The notes: generated from the sequence alone by a model not told the origin. A stretch of DNA of 64,000 bases from Actinoplanes couchii (GCF_016862075.1 NZ_BOMG01000094.1:62001-126000), one strand, 5' to 3'. Numbered from the stretch's first letter, positions 16,929 through 25,350 are shown. A program made the numbers and translations.

Positions 16929-17397
16929 CCCGTTTGCGGCCCGCGCCGTCCCGGTCGATGTTGTAGTCCAGGGCGCCGTCCACGCCCCACGCGCCCCGGT
17001 CCAGCGAGCGGTGGTAGGCCGCCGGGCACATGAACAGCCCGCTCTCGGCCAGATTGACCCTCTCGGCCAGATCACAGGATCCCTCGGTCACCGGCACGTT
17101 CATCGCCAGCAGGCGGTACGAGATCAGCAGCTCGTCGAACTTGCGGCGCCCGTCGGCCGCGCTGTCGCCGCCGTTCTCCCACGACACCTGGGCGTACGCG
17201 CCCCGCGTCGGCGAACCGTGGGTCAGGCACAACCGCACCCGCATGTCGGTGTTGTAGCCCGGGGTCTCGAACTCGATCGACTGATACTCGCTGCACGAGT
17301 TCACCGCCTGCGCCGGCGAACCCACCAGAATCGTCGCGGCGGTGGTCACTGCCACCACACCTGCCATCACCTTCACCACCCGATTGTCTGCTCTCAC
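16894..17397 (-). CDS. secreted hypothetical protein
   Basis: 167 residues with a Sec signal (VRADNRVVKVMAGVVAVTTAATIL, cleaved near GSPAQAVNS, read in two parts). The mature part has four Cys (NSCSEYQ, VRLCLTH, EGSCDLAE, LFMCPAAYH), enough for two disulfides. No known family was recognised. The GTG at 17397 is chosen because CGGAGG stands 7 bases upstream; the ATG at 17415 lies before that ribosome site. The 3' end overlaps the ABC ATPase gene tail-to-tail by 35 bp. Confidence 0.75.
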   Translation of the reverse strand: MRADNRVVKVMAGVVAVTTAATILVGSPAQAVNSCSEYQSIEFETPGYNTDMRVRLCLTHGSPTRGAYAQVSWENGGDSAADGRRKFDELLISYRLLAMNVPVTEGSCDLAERVNLAESGLFMCPAAYHRSLDRGAWGVDGALDYNIDRDGAGRKRVTLTPTPIVEN

Positions 17398-17464
17398 GTT
17401 GGTCCTCCGGGGCATATTCGCCGTCTTGGTGGGGTACGCCTTTCAGTAGGAGGAGGTGGCGAAC

Positions 17465-17899
17465 ATGTCAGAACCTGTCGGCACACTGACGCCGCTGAGT
17501 GACACCGGGCAGATCATCGCCGACCCGGCTCAGGACGTCCGGGGGCGGTCCGTCGTCGACAGCGAGGGGGAGAAGATCGGCACGGTCGCGGACCTGCTGA
17601 TCGACACCGGCGACAATCACGCGCGGTTCCTTCGTGTCGAGCACGGCGGTGTCCTGGGCTTCGGGGCGACCTCGTCGTTCGTCCCGGTCGAGGCGATCCG
17701 GGAGATCACCGACGATCTGGTGCGGGTCGGGACGTCCAAGGAACACATCGCGGGCGGCCCGCGATACGACCCGGAGTTCGCGGACCAGCGGGCGTACTAC
17801 GAGGACGTGTACGGGCACTACCAGGGCATCCCGGGAGCCGCTCCCGGCGGTTACCTGCGGGCGTTCCCGCCCAACCAGGGATTCCCGCCGCTGCGGTGA
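17465..17899 (+). CDS. PRC-barrel domain protein
   Basis: 144-residue cytoplasmic protein with a PRC-barrel in the first about 95 residues (QDVRGRSVVDSEGEKIGTV, DLLIDTGDNHARFLRVE, and FVPVEAIREITDDLVRV). A Tyr/Pro/Gly-rich tail (YYEDVYGHYQGIPG) follows. PRC-barrels occur in RNA-processing and stress-linked proteins; the actinobacterial stand-alone versions are uncharacterised. AGGAGGAGG at 17448-17456 with 8-base spacing supports the ATG at 17465 over the GTG at 17456. A terminator follows. Confidence 0.85.
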   Translation: MSEPVGTLTPLSDTGQIIADPAQDVRGRSVVDSEGEKIGTVADLLIDTGDNHARFLRVEHGGVLGFGATSSFVPVEAIREITDDLVRVGTSKEHIAGGPRYDPEFADQRAYYEDVYGHYQGIPGAAPGGYLRAFPPNQGFPPLR

Positions 17900-17914
17900 T
17901 CAAGTGTTCCTCCG

Positions 17915-17946
17915 GATCCCGGGGCCGTTGTGACGGCCCCGGGATC
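17915..17946. terminator. terminator after PRC-barrel gene
   Basis: Perfect 14-bp stem GATCCCGGGGCCGT / ACGGCCCCGGGATC with a 4-base TGTG loop. It also ends near the stop of the small minus-strand ORF at 17953, so it may be bidirectional. Confidence 0.87.
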
Positions 17947-17952
17947 TCGCCG

Positions 17953-18057
17953 TCAGTGCCGATGTCCGCGTCGGAGATACCGGTGGCTCTCCACGAGCGC
18001 CAGAACCAAGGCCACCAGGATCCCGATCCCACTGATCGTCCAGATCGTGATATCCAT
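17953..18057 (-). CDS. 34-residue single-helix membrane peptide (candidate)
   Basis: The predicted peptide begins MDITIWTISG, has one clear membrane helix (IGILVALVLALVE) and a basic tail (SHRYLRRGHRH). A GGGAGGGGG purine run lies upstream of the ATG at 18057. It ends just before the bidirectional hairpin at 17915-17946. It is too short for strong codon statistics. Support comes from the well-formed helix plus positively charged tail, the ribosome-site-like sequence and the terminator. It lies downstream of decayed genes, so it could be their survivor or a chance ORF. Confidence 0.45.
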   Translation of the reverse strand: MDITIWTISGIGILVALVLALVESHRYLRRGHRH

Positions 18058-18099
18058 ACCCCTGGGATACCCCCTCCCACCAGCCGTAACCGCCCGTCC

Positions 18100-18220
18100 T
18101 GGCCCTCCACCGCCGGCACTCGCGCCCGCCACGACGATCCGGTCCGGGCCGAGGTTTTCGGCGACCCACCGCAGGCCCCGGTGGCAGGGTTGCGAGCAGG
18201 TCGCGCAGTTCGGGGTCCAT
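18100..18220 (-). pseudogene. remnant of an alpha/beta hydrolase gene
   Basis: The ATG at 18220 overlaps the stop of the ABM remnant (TGATG), as in a real operon. The first residues MDPELRDLLATLPPG look like the start of the alpha/beta-hydrolase-3 family. After a frame change the sequence reads LRWVAENLGPDRIVVAGASAGG, which is the nucleophile-elbow segment (GASAG) normally found about 100 residues later in that family. So an internal deletion with a frameshift removed the segment between, and everything after the elbow is lost too. Confidence 0.6.
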
Positions 18221-18480
18221 CAGAACGCCGCCTTTCCGCCCACCGGGACCTCGTCGGTGTAGGTGGACTCGCCGGACGGCAGCGGCTGGATCGCGGCCAC
18301 CAGGGCCTGCGCCGGCCCGGAGGCGAAGAACTCGCGGTGCGCCCGCTCGCTGGTCCAGCCCTCGGTCACGTGCACGACGTCCGGGCCGGCGGCCGGGCGG
18401 CCCACCAGGAAGACGACGCAGTCGGGGTGCGGCAGGGACGGGGCGGTCAGCAGCAGCTCGATCAGCTCGCCGCCATCGAG
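18220..18480 (-). pseudogene. 5'-truncated ABM-type monooxygenase
   Basis: The C-terminal about 80 residues of an antibiotic-biosynthesis-monooxygenase (ABM, dimeric ferredoxin-like) protein remain: ELIELLLTAPSLPHPDC, VVHVTEGWTSERAHREFFAS and a terminal GGKAAF. The normal N-terminal strand that opens ABM domains is missing. At about 18468-18490 the sequence switches to the AraC-like remnant on the other strand. The open frame continues artificially upstream to 18582. Its stop overlaps the hydrolase start. Confidence 0.65.
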
Positions 18481-18919
18481 GACGTGCTGATCTCCAAGGT
18501 CACCGACTCGGCCCCGGAAGGGCCCGCGCTGGGTGTCGGCCTGCTGCTGCGCCCGGAACTCGTCGCGGAGCTGCTGTCGCAAGCGGGCGGTGGCGGTCCA
18601 GTGGATCCGGGAGCACTACCGCCGGGCGTTCCGGGTCGAGGAGCTGGCGTCGCTGGCCGGGATGAGCGAGTCGGCGTTCTACCGTAACTTCCAGGCGGTG
18701 ACGGCGATGAGCCCGATCCGCTTCCAGAAACAGATCCGGCTCCAGCAGGCCCGGCTGCTGCTCGCTGCCGGTCCTGGTGACGTGACCGGGGTGAGCCGCC
18801 ACGTCGGTTACGAGAGCCCGTCCCGGTTCAGTCGCGAGTACCGCCGCCGGTTCGGTGTCCCGCCGAGCCACGACGCTGCCACGCCGGCCTCCCGCTCGTC
18901 CGTCCATCCCGGACGGTGA
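18481..18919 (+). pseudogene. truncated and frameshifted AraC-family regulator
   Basis: Bases 18481-18590 read ISKVTDSAPEGPALGVGLLL and RPELVAELLSQAG, a piece of an AraC_N ligand domain. After a +1 frame change, 18590-18919 reads a complete AraC double HTH: AVQWIREHYRRAFRVEELA, GMSESAFYRNFQAVTAMSP, and VGYESPSRFSREYRRRFG. The N-terminal half of AraC_N and roughly 100 residues between the two pieces are missing. In intact genomes this regulator type often stands divergent from ABM/hydrolase operons, which matches the fused remnants here. Confidence 0.7.
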
Positions 18920-19226
18920 GTGTTTCACAGCCCCGGTTCCGTCGATTCGGTGGATCATTGTTGGTGCATTGTCAAATGTTGACCGTGCAGATTTTCCGGG
19001 ATGTCACGGAGCGTATTTGAAGGCGTACCGAAAATAGGATCTCGAATGACGTTGCGGCATTCATCTCGCAGGGTGATTGCTCGACTCCTGAGGGTAGGTC
19101 GGCGCTTTGGGTGCGGTGGTGTGGGGCATCCGATGAACGAGCCGGTGATGTGAACCGTATTTCCCGGTGACATGCAACCCTCGACCGGCGGTGACACGTC
19201 TGGACAGGGAGGTGATGGGGAGACCA
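18920..19226. other. 307-bp non-coding stretch, relatively AT-rich
   Basis: No supported gene. The base composition is clearly lower in GC than the flanks (for example ATTGTTGGTGCATTG and GCGTACCGAAAATAGG). It probably contains the promoter of the protease gene, but no element was assigned with confidence. Confidence 0.5.
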
Positions 19227-20258
19227 ATGGAGACCAGGGTTGCTACCGTCGTTTACGCTCCACACCCGTTGAAGACGATGTGGAAGTTCCTCGCTTTACC
19301 GGCCGCGCTCGCTGTGGGAGTGCTCGCCGGTACACCCGCTCATGCGATCGCCAACGGGGATCTCGTGCCGGACGGGAAATACCCGTTCGCCGTGAAGATC
19401 ACCGCGTTGGGGATTCCGACACCGGAGGGCGGTGAACGGGACAGTTCCTGTTCCGGCGGGCTGATCTCGCCGCGCTGGGTGCTGACCGCGGCGCACTGTT
19501 TCCGGGACGTCGACGGAAATCGGGTGTCGCGGACCGTCGCCGAGACCACGACCGCCACCGTCGGGCGTGCCGATCTGACCGGCGAGGACGGGATCGTCGC
19601 CGATGTCGTGCAGGTCAAACAGCACGGAAAAGTCGATGTGGCGCTGGTGAAACTGGACCGGCCGATCACCGGGATCACCCCGTTGAAGATCAGCCGGGAG
19701 AAACCGTCTGAGGGCGAGAAGGCCCGGCTGGTCGGCTATGGGTTCATCAGGGCGAACGCCACCGAGACCCCGAACCGGGCACGCACCGGCCGGTTCCAGG
19801 TCGACACCGTCTCGACGACCGAGATGGGCATCTCCGGGATCGCGCCGAAGAGGAACACCAGCCCGTGCGAGCGGGATTCCGGCGGCAACTACTTCACCGA
19901 GGCCGGCGACGGCACGGTGACCGTGATCGGTGTCGTCAGCCGGGGCCCGGACTGCCCGCACACCGGCCCGGACACCGCCACCCGCGTCGACGCGATCGCG
20001 AGCTGGATCCAGTCGGTGATCAAGAACGACAAGCTGCCGTCCCCCTCGCCGTCCGTGACGAAGACGACCCCGCCCACGGAGACCGCGTCCGGCCCCGGCC
20101 CCGGCGCCGGCCCGCAGGCGGATCCGGTCGCGTCGTACTCGCCGGTCCTGCTGGCCGCCATCCCGGCCGCCGCCGTCGGTTTTGTGGCCCTGCTGCTGGC
20201 CGGCGCCCGCAAGAACCGCCGCCGCTCCGGCCACCGAGTCCAGCGCCGCCGCCGATGA
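19227..20258 (+). CDS. trypsin-like serine protease with C-terminal membrane anchor
   Basis: S1-family protease exported through a signal sequence (WKFLALPAALAVGVLAGTPAHA). The mature enzyme begins IANGDLVPDGKYPFAV. The triad is visible: His in WVLTAAHCF, Asp in VDVALVKLD, and Ser in CERDSGGNYF. The Ser motif is RDSGGN instead of the usual GDSGGP. A Pro/Ser/Thr/Gly linker (about 275-310) precedes a C-terminal helix (VLLAAIPAAAVGFVALLLAG) and a strongly basic tail, so the enzyme stays on the outer membrane face. No LPXTG signal is present. The start is uncertain: ATG 19227 (GGGGAG close upstream) is used; TTG 19269 or ATG 19278 would give a shorter signal peptide. Confidence 0.85.
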   Translation: METRVATVVYAPHPLKTMWKFLALPAALAVGVLAGTPAHAIANGDLVPDGKYPFAVKITALGIPTPEGGERDSSCSGGLISPRWVLTAAHCFRDVDGNRVSRTVAETTTATVGRADLTGEDGIVADVVQVKQHGKVDVALVKLDRPITGITPLKISREKPSEGEKARLVGYGFIRANATETPNRARTGRFQVDTVSTTEMGISGIAPKRNTSPCERDSGGNYFTEAGDGTVTVIGVVSRGPDCPHTGPDTATRVDAIASWIQSVIKNDKLPSPSPSVTKTTPPTETASGPGPGAGPQADPVASYSPVLLAAIPAAAVGFVALLLAGARKNRRRSGHRVQRRRR

Positions 20259-20320
20259 CCGGCCACGGCCGACGAGGTCGCCGATGAGCGGCCACGGCCG
20301 GCGGGGTCGCCGATGACCGG
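20252..20320. repeat. 29-bp direct tandem repeat, 2.4 copies
   Basis: Unit CCGATGACCGGCCACGGCCG plus ACGAGGTCG at 20252-20280 is repeated at 20281-20309 with three mismatches, and a partial third copy starts at 20310. The first copy contains the protease stop codon and the third contains the ATG of the HIT remnant. The duplication therefore spaces the two genes and may have copied a start context. Confidence 0.8.
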
Positions 20321-20561
20321 GGCGTGCCTGATCTGCGCGAAGCACCGGGGCCGGGGCCCGCTGGCCGGTGGCATCAGGGTGTGGGAGGACGAGCACTGCC
20401 TGGTCTTCCACCGGCCACCCGACGCCACCGGCAACGTGGTGCCGGGCTATCTGTTCGTGGAGAGCCGCCGGCACGTGCCGTACCTCGCCCGCCGCCGTCA
20501 CGTGACGGGTCGGCGGACGGGTGGTATCGACCTGGTTCCATGTCGCGTAACTCTGTTGTAA
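20313..20561 (+). pseudogene. 3'-truncated HIT-family protein
   Basis: The first about 58 residues match the N-terminal half of HIT (histidine-triad) nucleotide-binding proteins: a CLICAKH metal-type start, GGIRVWEDEHCLVFHRPP, GYLFVESRRHVPYLA. The frame then runs into unrelated Arg-rich sequence (RRRHVTGRRTGG) and ends at 82 residues. The HIT catalytic HxHxH segment is absent. Deletion of the 3' part is the simplest explanation. The protein would not be a functional HIT hydrolase. Confidence 0.7.
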
Positions 20562-20860
20562 CGTCGCTAGCGCTCGAACATGTTCGCTTTTGGTGGTACG
20601 TGTTCTGCGTTCGATCGCCGTGCCCTCAGAGCGGAGCCCTCGTGTTCGCACGTGTCGCCGAAGTACCGACAGCGGATCGGGCCGTCGGCTCGTCCGCCAC
20701 CATCGACGTCACGGCGGTCCGGACCGCCTGGTCCGGCACCACGAGCTCGCCGGACCAGGCGCCGACCGGGGGCGGGGTGCCGGTCGCCGCCGATGCGAGC
20801 CCGGTGATCATGATGGGTTCCGAGGGCACGATCGAGGCCTACGCGAAGGCGGTCCGATGA
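20562..20860 (+). pseudogene. possible 3' remnant of an unidentified gene upstream of the beta-galactosidase
   Basis: A frame ending at 20860 reads VFARVAEVPTADRAVGSSA, TIDVTAVRTAWSG and then PVAADASPVIMMGSEGTIEA before its stop. The stop overlaps the beta-galactosidase ATG (ATGA), the coupling seen between true operon genes. The composition resembles the C-terminal beta-sandwich end of a glycoside hydrolase, but I cannot name a family. No credible start exists upstream, since the frame runs through the HIT remnant. It could also be a leader carrying operators only. Confidence 0.35.
20575..20586. promoter_or_regulatory. 12-bp palindrome CGAACATGTTCG
   Basis: Perfect palindrome about 275 bp upstream of the GH2 beta-galactosidase start, directly beside a CGCTAGCG palindrome (20564-20571). 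The pair looks like an operator/promoter area for the glycosidase. The sugar regulator is not in the window. Confidence 0.4.
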
Positions 20861-23800
20861 CGAAACGTCGGTTGTTCACCACGTTCCTCCTGGTCGCCGG
20901 GCTGTTGGCGGTCCCGGCGACGGCCGCGCAGGCGGTGGACGACGTCTACCGGTACCTCGAGGACCCGCAGATGACGGGGGAGGGCCAGGTCACCCCGCAC
21001 ACCGACCTGCGCCCGTACGGCGACGTCACCACCGCCGTCAAGGACATCACCGACCACTCGGCGAAGTCCCCCTACGTCGCGAGCCTCAACGGCGGCTGGC
21101 GGATGAAACTCTTCGACCGGCCGGAGGACGTCCCCGCCGGTTTCGAGGCCACCGGCTACGACACGTCGAAGTGGCCGCAGGTGAAGGTTCCGCACACCTG
21201 GCAGTCGGACTTCATCGACCACCCGATGTTCCGCAACATCCCGGAGGAGATCTGGCCGGACACCCCGCCGTCGGTGCCGAAGGACGTCAACCCGACCGGT
21301 GCCTACGTGCGCTCGTTCGACGTCCCGAAAACCTGGGACGGCGGCCGCACGGTGCTCCGTTTCGAGGGTGTGACCAGCGGATACTTCGTCTGGGTCAACG
21401 GCACTTACGTCGGGTACGACCAGGGCGGCTACACCCCGGCCGAGTTCGACGTGACGGCGAAGCTGAAGCCGGGACGCAACACGATCGCCGTTCAGGTACA
21501 CCGCTGGGGCGCCGGCTCCTACCTGGAGGACTTCGACCAGTGGCGGTACAGCGGCATCTTCCGCGACGTGTGGATGTACCGCACCGAACGGGTCTACCTG
21601 CACGACGCGTACCTGACCACCGACCTGGACGCCAGCTACCGGGACGCGACCCTGACCGCCCGGGTCGACGTCGGCGGCGCGCCGGACGGCTACACGGTCC
21701 GGGGCACGCTGCGTGACGCCAAGGGCGCAACGGTCACCACGGTCAGTCAACCGGCGACCGGCCGGGTGACGCTGCAGACCCCGGTGACGAACCCGGCGAA
21801 GTGGACGGCCGACGACCCGAACCTCTACAGCCTCGCCCTGGAACTGATCGCCCCCGACGGGCACACCGCCCACGTCACCGCACAGCCGGTCGGCTTCCGC
21901 GAGATCGAGATCCGCGACAAGCAGCTGCTGGTCAACGGGGAACGGATCCTGATCAAGGGGGTGAACCGGGCCGAGACCGACCCGGACACCGGCCGGCACG
22001 TCACCCGCGAAGCACAGCAAAAAGACGTGTTCCTGATGAAGAAACTGCACGTCAACGCGGTACGCACCAGTCACTACCCGTCCGACCCGTACTTCTACGA
22101 TCTCGCGAACAAGCACGGCCTGTGGGTGGACGACGAGGTCGACATCGAGACCCACTCGCGGGAGGACTGCCCGAGCGTCTGCCTGGCGTCCAAGCCGGAG
22201 TGGCAGGCCGCGTTCGCTGATCGTTTCCGGGCGATGGTCGCCCGGGACAAGAACCACCCGAGCATCTTCCTGTGGGACACCGGCAACGAGGCGGGTCTCG
22301 GCGACGCCCACTACGCGATGGCCGAGTGGGCACGCGCCAACGATCCGACCCGGCCGCTGTACCACCAGTCCAACTGGCCGAACGGGGACGCGCCGTTCGC
22401 CGACGTGGCCGGCCCGCGTTATCCCACCCCGGCGGCGCTGGAGAACCAGGCGGCCACCAGCCCCAAGCCGATCATCATGGGCGAGTACGCGCACGCCATG
22501 GGCAACGGCATGGGCAACTTCGACGAGTTCTGGGCGATCGCCCGCCGGCAGCCGTCGATGCAGGGCGGTTTCGTCTGGGACTGGGCCGAACAGGACCTGC
22601 GCCAGCCGCTGATCGTCACCCCGGACACCTCCGGCAACCGGATCCAGGCGTTCCTGGTCGGCAAACCGTCAGCAGTCGACGGCCACCGCGGCAAGGCGGC
22701 CGGCCTGTCCAGCCTCGACGACTTCGTGAACGTGTACCGCGACAAACGCCTCGACCTGACCGAGGCGGTCACCGTGGACGCGTGGGTGAAACCCGGCCAG
22801 TGGGCGGGCAGCCTGCCGATCGTCACCAAGGGCCAGGCCTACGCGCTGCAGATGCGGGACCAGAACACCCTGGAGTTCCGGGTGAACGCCGGTGGTGGCG
22901 CGGCGACGGCCGCCGCCCCGGTGCCGGACGGCTTCTACGGCCAGTGGCACCGGGTGACCGGCACCTACGACGGCGCGACGATCCGGCTCCATGTCGACGG
23001 CGTCCAGGTGGCGGCGACGGCCCGCACCGGGGCGATCGATCCCGGACTCTACGAGGTCAACATCGGCCGCAACGCCGAGACCCAGCAGGACGACCTGAAG
23101 GTACGCACCGGGCGCGCGCTCGTGGACGACGTGCGGATCTACGGCCGGGCGCTGACCGTCGCACAGCTCGCTGCCGACCCGTACCGGCAAGCGGTCCTCG
23201 CCCTTGACCTTGACCGTTTCGACAGGCGCGGCGACTTCCTCAGCCTCGGCCTGAGCCTGTCCGGCACCGACGGCATGGTCAGCTCCGACCGGGTGCTGCA
23301 GCCGGAGACCGAGGAGGTGGCCTGGGCACACTCACCGATCCGGTTCACCGCCGTCGATGCCGCCAGCGGCAGGGTCAAGGTCACCAACGAGCAGACCGCG
23401 GGCACCCTGCGCCTGCGGCTGGAATGGTCGCTGACCGAGATCGATCGCAAACTGCGCGGCGGCACGAAGAGCCTGACCCTGGCACCGGGCCAGACCTTCG
23501 ACCTGGACCTGGGCGCCGCGCAGGCCAACCCGGAAGACCGGGAGCGCTGGCTGAACCTGGCGGTGACCACCACCGAGGACCTGCCGTGGGCGAAACGCGG
23601 CTGGGTCTTCGCGAGACAGCAGTTCGCGGCGGGTGGCCGGGTGGTACCGGGCATCCTGCCGGCCCCGGCCGGCGGCAAGACCCCGGAGATCAAAAAAGAC
23701 GGGGACACGATCACGGTACGTGGGGACGGCTGGCGTTACCGGTTCGCCGGCGGCTCGCTCACCTCACTCGCGGCCGACGGCCGGGAACTGCTGAAGGCCG

Positions 23801-25350
23801 GCCCGGAACTCGACGTCCACCGCCCGCCGACCAGCAACGAGACCTACGGCTGGGGCACCGCCGACCGCAACGTCTGGCACGAGGTCGGCCTGGACCGCCT
23901 GAAGACCACCGTCGAATCGGTCGCCGGCAGCACCGAGGACGGCCAGGCCGTCATCACGGTCCGTAGCACCGCGGCGGCCCCGGGACTGAACAGTCTGTTC
24001 GCGATCGGTCAGACGCTGCGCTACCGCATCGACGCCCGGGGCACCCTCACCCTGGACCACCAGGTCCGGCCGTCCGGCACCCGGGCCGGCGACCTGCCCT
24101 ACCTGCCGCGGGTGGGCGTGTCGGTCCGGGTGCCGGACTCGCTCGACGAGTTCACCTGGTACGGCACCGGCCCGCACGAGACCTACAACGACAGGCGCAG
24201 CGGCTCGACCGTCGGTGTGTGGAGCAGCGACGCCGACGATCAGTACGTCGCCTACGCCCGCCCGCAGGCCAACGGCAACCACACCGGCACCCGCTGGGCC
24301 GCCCTCACCGACGGTGACCGCACCGGCCTGCTGGTGGGCGCCCCGACCGGCGCGTCCCTGGACGTGAGTATCAGCCGGCACGACGACCTGGACCGGGCCG
24401 AGTACGCCCACCAGCTGCCGTTCGCCCGCAACGACGGCTGGCTCACCCTGCACGCGGCCACCGGCGAGACCGGCATGGGGGAGACCCCGAACTCGGTCCT
24501 CGCCCCCTACCGGCTGTCACCGACCCGGACGTACGACTACTCCCTGGTCCTGCGCCCGCTGCCGAAGGGAAGACTGCCGGACGCGAAGACCGCCGCACCG
24601 TGCCCGCCCGACGTCACCCTGACCGCCACCGGCACGGTCCAGGTCACCGCCCGGTGCGCGGCCGGGCTCCGGGACGTCATGGCGACCCTGGCCGTGCCGG
24701 ACGGCTGGCAGGTCAGCCCGGCCACCGTCGACCTGGGCACGGTGGCGGCGGGCAGCCCGGAGACGGCCGCGTTCACCGTCACCGCCCCGCCCGGCACCGA
24801 CTGGGGAAAACACACCCTGACCGCGACGGTGTCGTCCACCACGCCGGCCGGATTCCGGTCCACCACCACGGCCACGACGGAGATCCGTACGCCGCTGCCG
24901 GAAGGATCTTTCTGGGTCAGCGACCTGCCGTTGCTGGAGACGCAGAACGGCTGGGGCCCGGTCGAACGCGACCGCAGCAACGCCGAGCAGCCCGCCGGTG
25001 ACGGCCGCCCGCTCACCGTCGGCGGCGCCGTCTACGACAAGGGCCTCGGTGTGCACGCGGTCTCGTCGGTGGCCGTCGACCTGACCGGCCGCGGCTGCAC
25101 CTCGTTCCGGGCCGACGTGGGGGTCGACGACGAGACCGGCTCGGCGGGTTCGGTCACGTTCGAGGTGTGGGTGGACGGCGTCCGGCGGATGTCGACCGGC
25201 CGTCTGACCGGCTCGTCGGACGCCCTGCCGATCAGTGCCGACGTCACGGGCGGTGACCGTCTGGAGTTGCGGGTGACCGACGCCGGGGACGGCAACGGCA
25301 ACGACCACGGCGACTGGGCGGCCGCCCGCCTGCTCTGCACCACGCCCTGA
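20857..25350 (+). CDS. secreted multidomain GH2 beta-galactosidase with inserted LamG domain and C-terminal NPCBM
   Basis: 1497-residue exported beta-galactosidase. Signal peptide to about residue 26 (ATAAQAVDD). It then has the GH2 sugar-binding domain (about 60-240, GAGSYLEDFDQWRYSGIFRD), an Ig-like domain and the TIM barrel (about 345-580). Catalytic acid/base Glu478 lies in DTGNEAG and nucleophile Glu543 in MGEYAHAMGN. About 585-770 is a LamG/concanavalin-like insert (LTEAVTVDAWVKPGQW, VDDVRIYGRALT). The core resumes near 805 with DUF4981 and the beta-galactosidase small-chain domain, WYGTGPHETYNDR being typical. A NEW3-like Ig domain (about 1250-1345) and an NPCBM domain (about 1347-1497) end the protein. 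The ATG at 20857 starts the signal peptide; the frame upstream is open but not coding. Confidence 0.93.
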   Translation: MTKRRLFTTFLLVAGLLAVPATAAQAVDDVYRYLEDPQMTGEGQVTPHTDLRPYGDVTTAVKDITDHSAKSPYVASLNGGWRMKLFDRPEDVPAGFEATGYDTSKWPQVKVPHTWQSDFIDHPMFRNIPEEIWPDTPPSVPKDVNPTGAYVRSFDVPKTWDGGRTVLRFEGVTSGYFVWVNGTYVGYDQGGYTPAEFDVTAKLKPGRNTIAVQVHRWGAGSYLEDFDQWRYSGIFRDVWMYRTERVYLHDAYLTTDLDASYRDATLTARVDVGGAPDGYTVRGTLRDAKGATVTTVSQPATGRVTLQTPVTNPAKWTADDPNLYSLALELIAPDGHTAHVTAQPVGFREIEIRDKQLLVNGERILIKGVNRAETDPDTGRHVTREAQQKDVFLMKKLHVNAVRTSHYPSDPYFYDLANKHGLWVDDEVDIETHSREDCPSVCLASKPEWQAAFADRFRAMVARDKNHPSIFLWDTGNEAGLGDAHYAMAEWARANDPTRPLYHQSNWPNGDAPFADVAGPRYPTPAALENQAATSPKPIIMGEYAHAMGNGMGNFDEFWAIARRQPSMQGGFVWDWAEQDLRQPLIVTPDTSGNRIQAFLVGKPSAVDGHRGKAAGLSSLDDFVNVYRDKRLDLTEAVTVDAWVKPGQWAGSLPIVTKGQAYALQMRDQNTLEFRVNAGGGAATAAAPVPDGFYGQWHRVTGTYDGATIRLHVDGVQVAATARTGAIDPGLYEVNIGRNAETQQDDLKVRTGRALVDDVRIYGRALTVAQLAADPYRQAVLALDLDRFDRRGDFLSLGLSLSGTDGMVSSDRVLQPETEEVAWAHSPIRFTAVDAASGRVKVTNEQTAGTLRLRLEWSLTEIDRKLRGGTKSLTLAPGQTFDLDLGAAQANPEDRERWLNLAVTTTEDLPWAKRGWVFARQQFAAGGRVVPGILPAPAGGKTPEIKKDGDTITVRGDGWRYRFAGGSLTSLAADGRELLKAGPELDVHRPPTSNETYGWGTADRNVWHEVGLDRLKTTVESVAGSTEDGQAVITVRSTAAAPGLNSLFAIGQTLRYRIDARGTLTLDHQVRPSGTRAGDLPYLPRVGVSVRVPDSLDEFTWYGTGPHETYNDRRSGSTVGVWSSDADDQYVAYARPQANGNHTGTRWAALTDGDRTGLLVGAPTGASLDVSISRHDDLDRAEYAHQLPFARNDGWLTLHAATGETGMGETPNSVLAPYRLSPTRTYDYSLVLRPLPKGRLPDAKTAAPCPPDVTLTATGTVQVTARCAAGLRDVMATLAVPDGWQVSPATVDLGTVAAGSPETAAFTVTAPPGTDWGKHTLTATVSSTTPAGFRSTTTATTEIRTPLPEGSFWVSDLPLLETQNGWGPVERDRSNAEQPAGDGRPLTVGGAVYDKGLGVHAVSSVAVDLTGRGCTSFRADVGVDDETGSAGSVTFEVWVDGVRRMSTGRLTGSSDALPISADVTGGDRLELRVTDAGDGNGNDHGDWAAARLLCTTP

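Noticed and set aside
19227..20258. Sortase (LPXTG) anchoring of the serine protease
   Set aside because: No LPXTG or related motif precedes the C-terminal helix; the helix and basic tail fit direct membrane anchoring.
20575..20586. CGAACATGTTCG as a LexA/SOS box
   Set aside because: The Gram-positive SOS box needs CGAAC and GTTCG separated by four bases; here the spacer is two, and the gene downstream is a glycosidase.
20590..20856. N-terminal extension of the beta-galactosidase frame to 20590
   Set aside because: The extension is Arg/Gly/His-rich shadow sequence with no fold. The signal peptide starts at the ATG at 20857.
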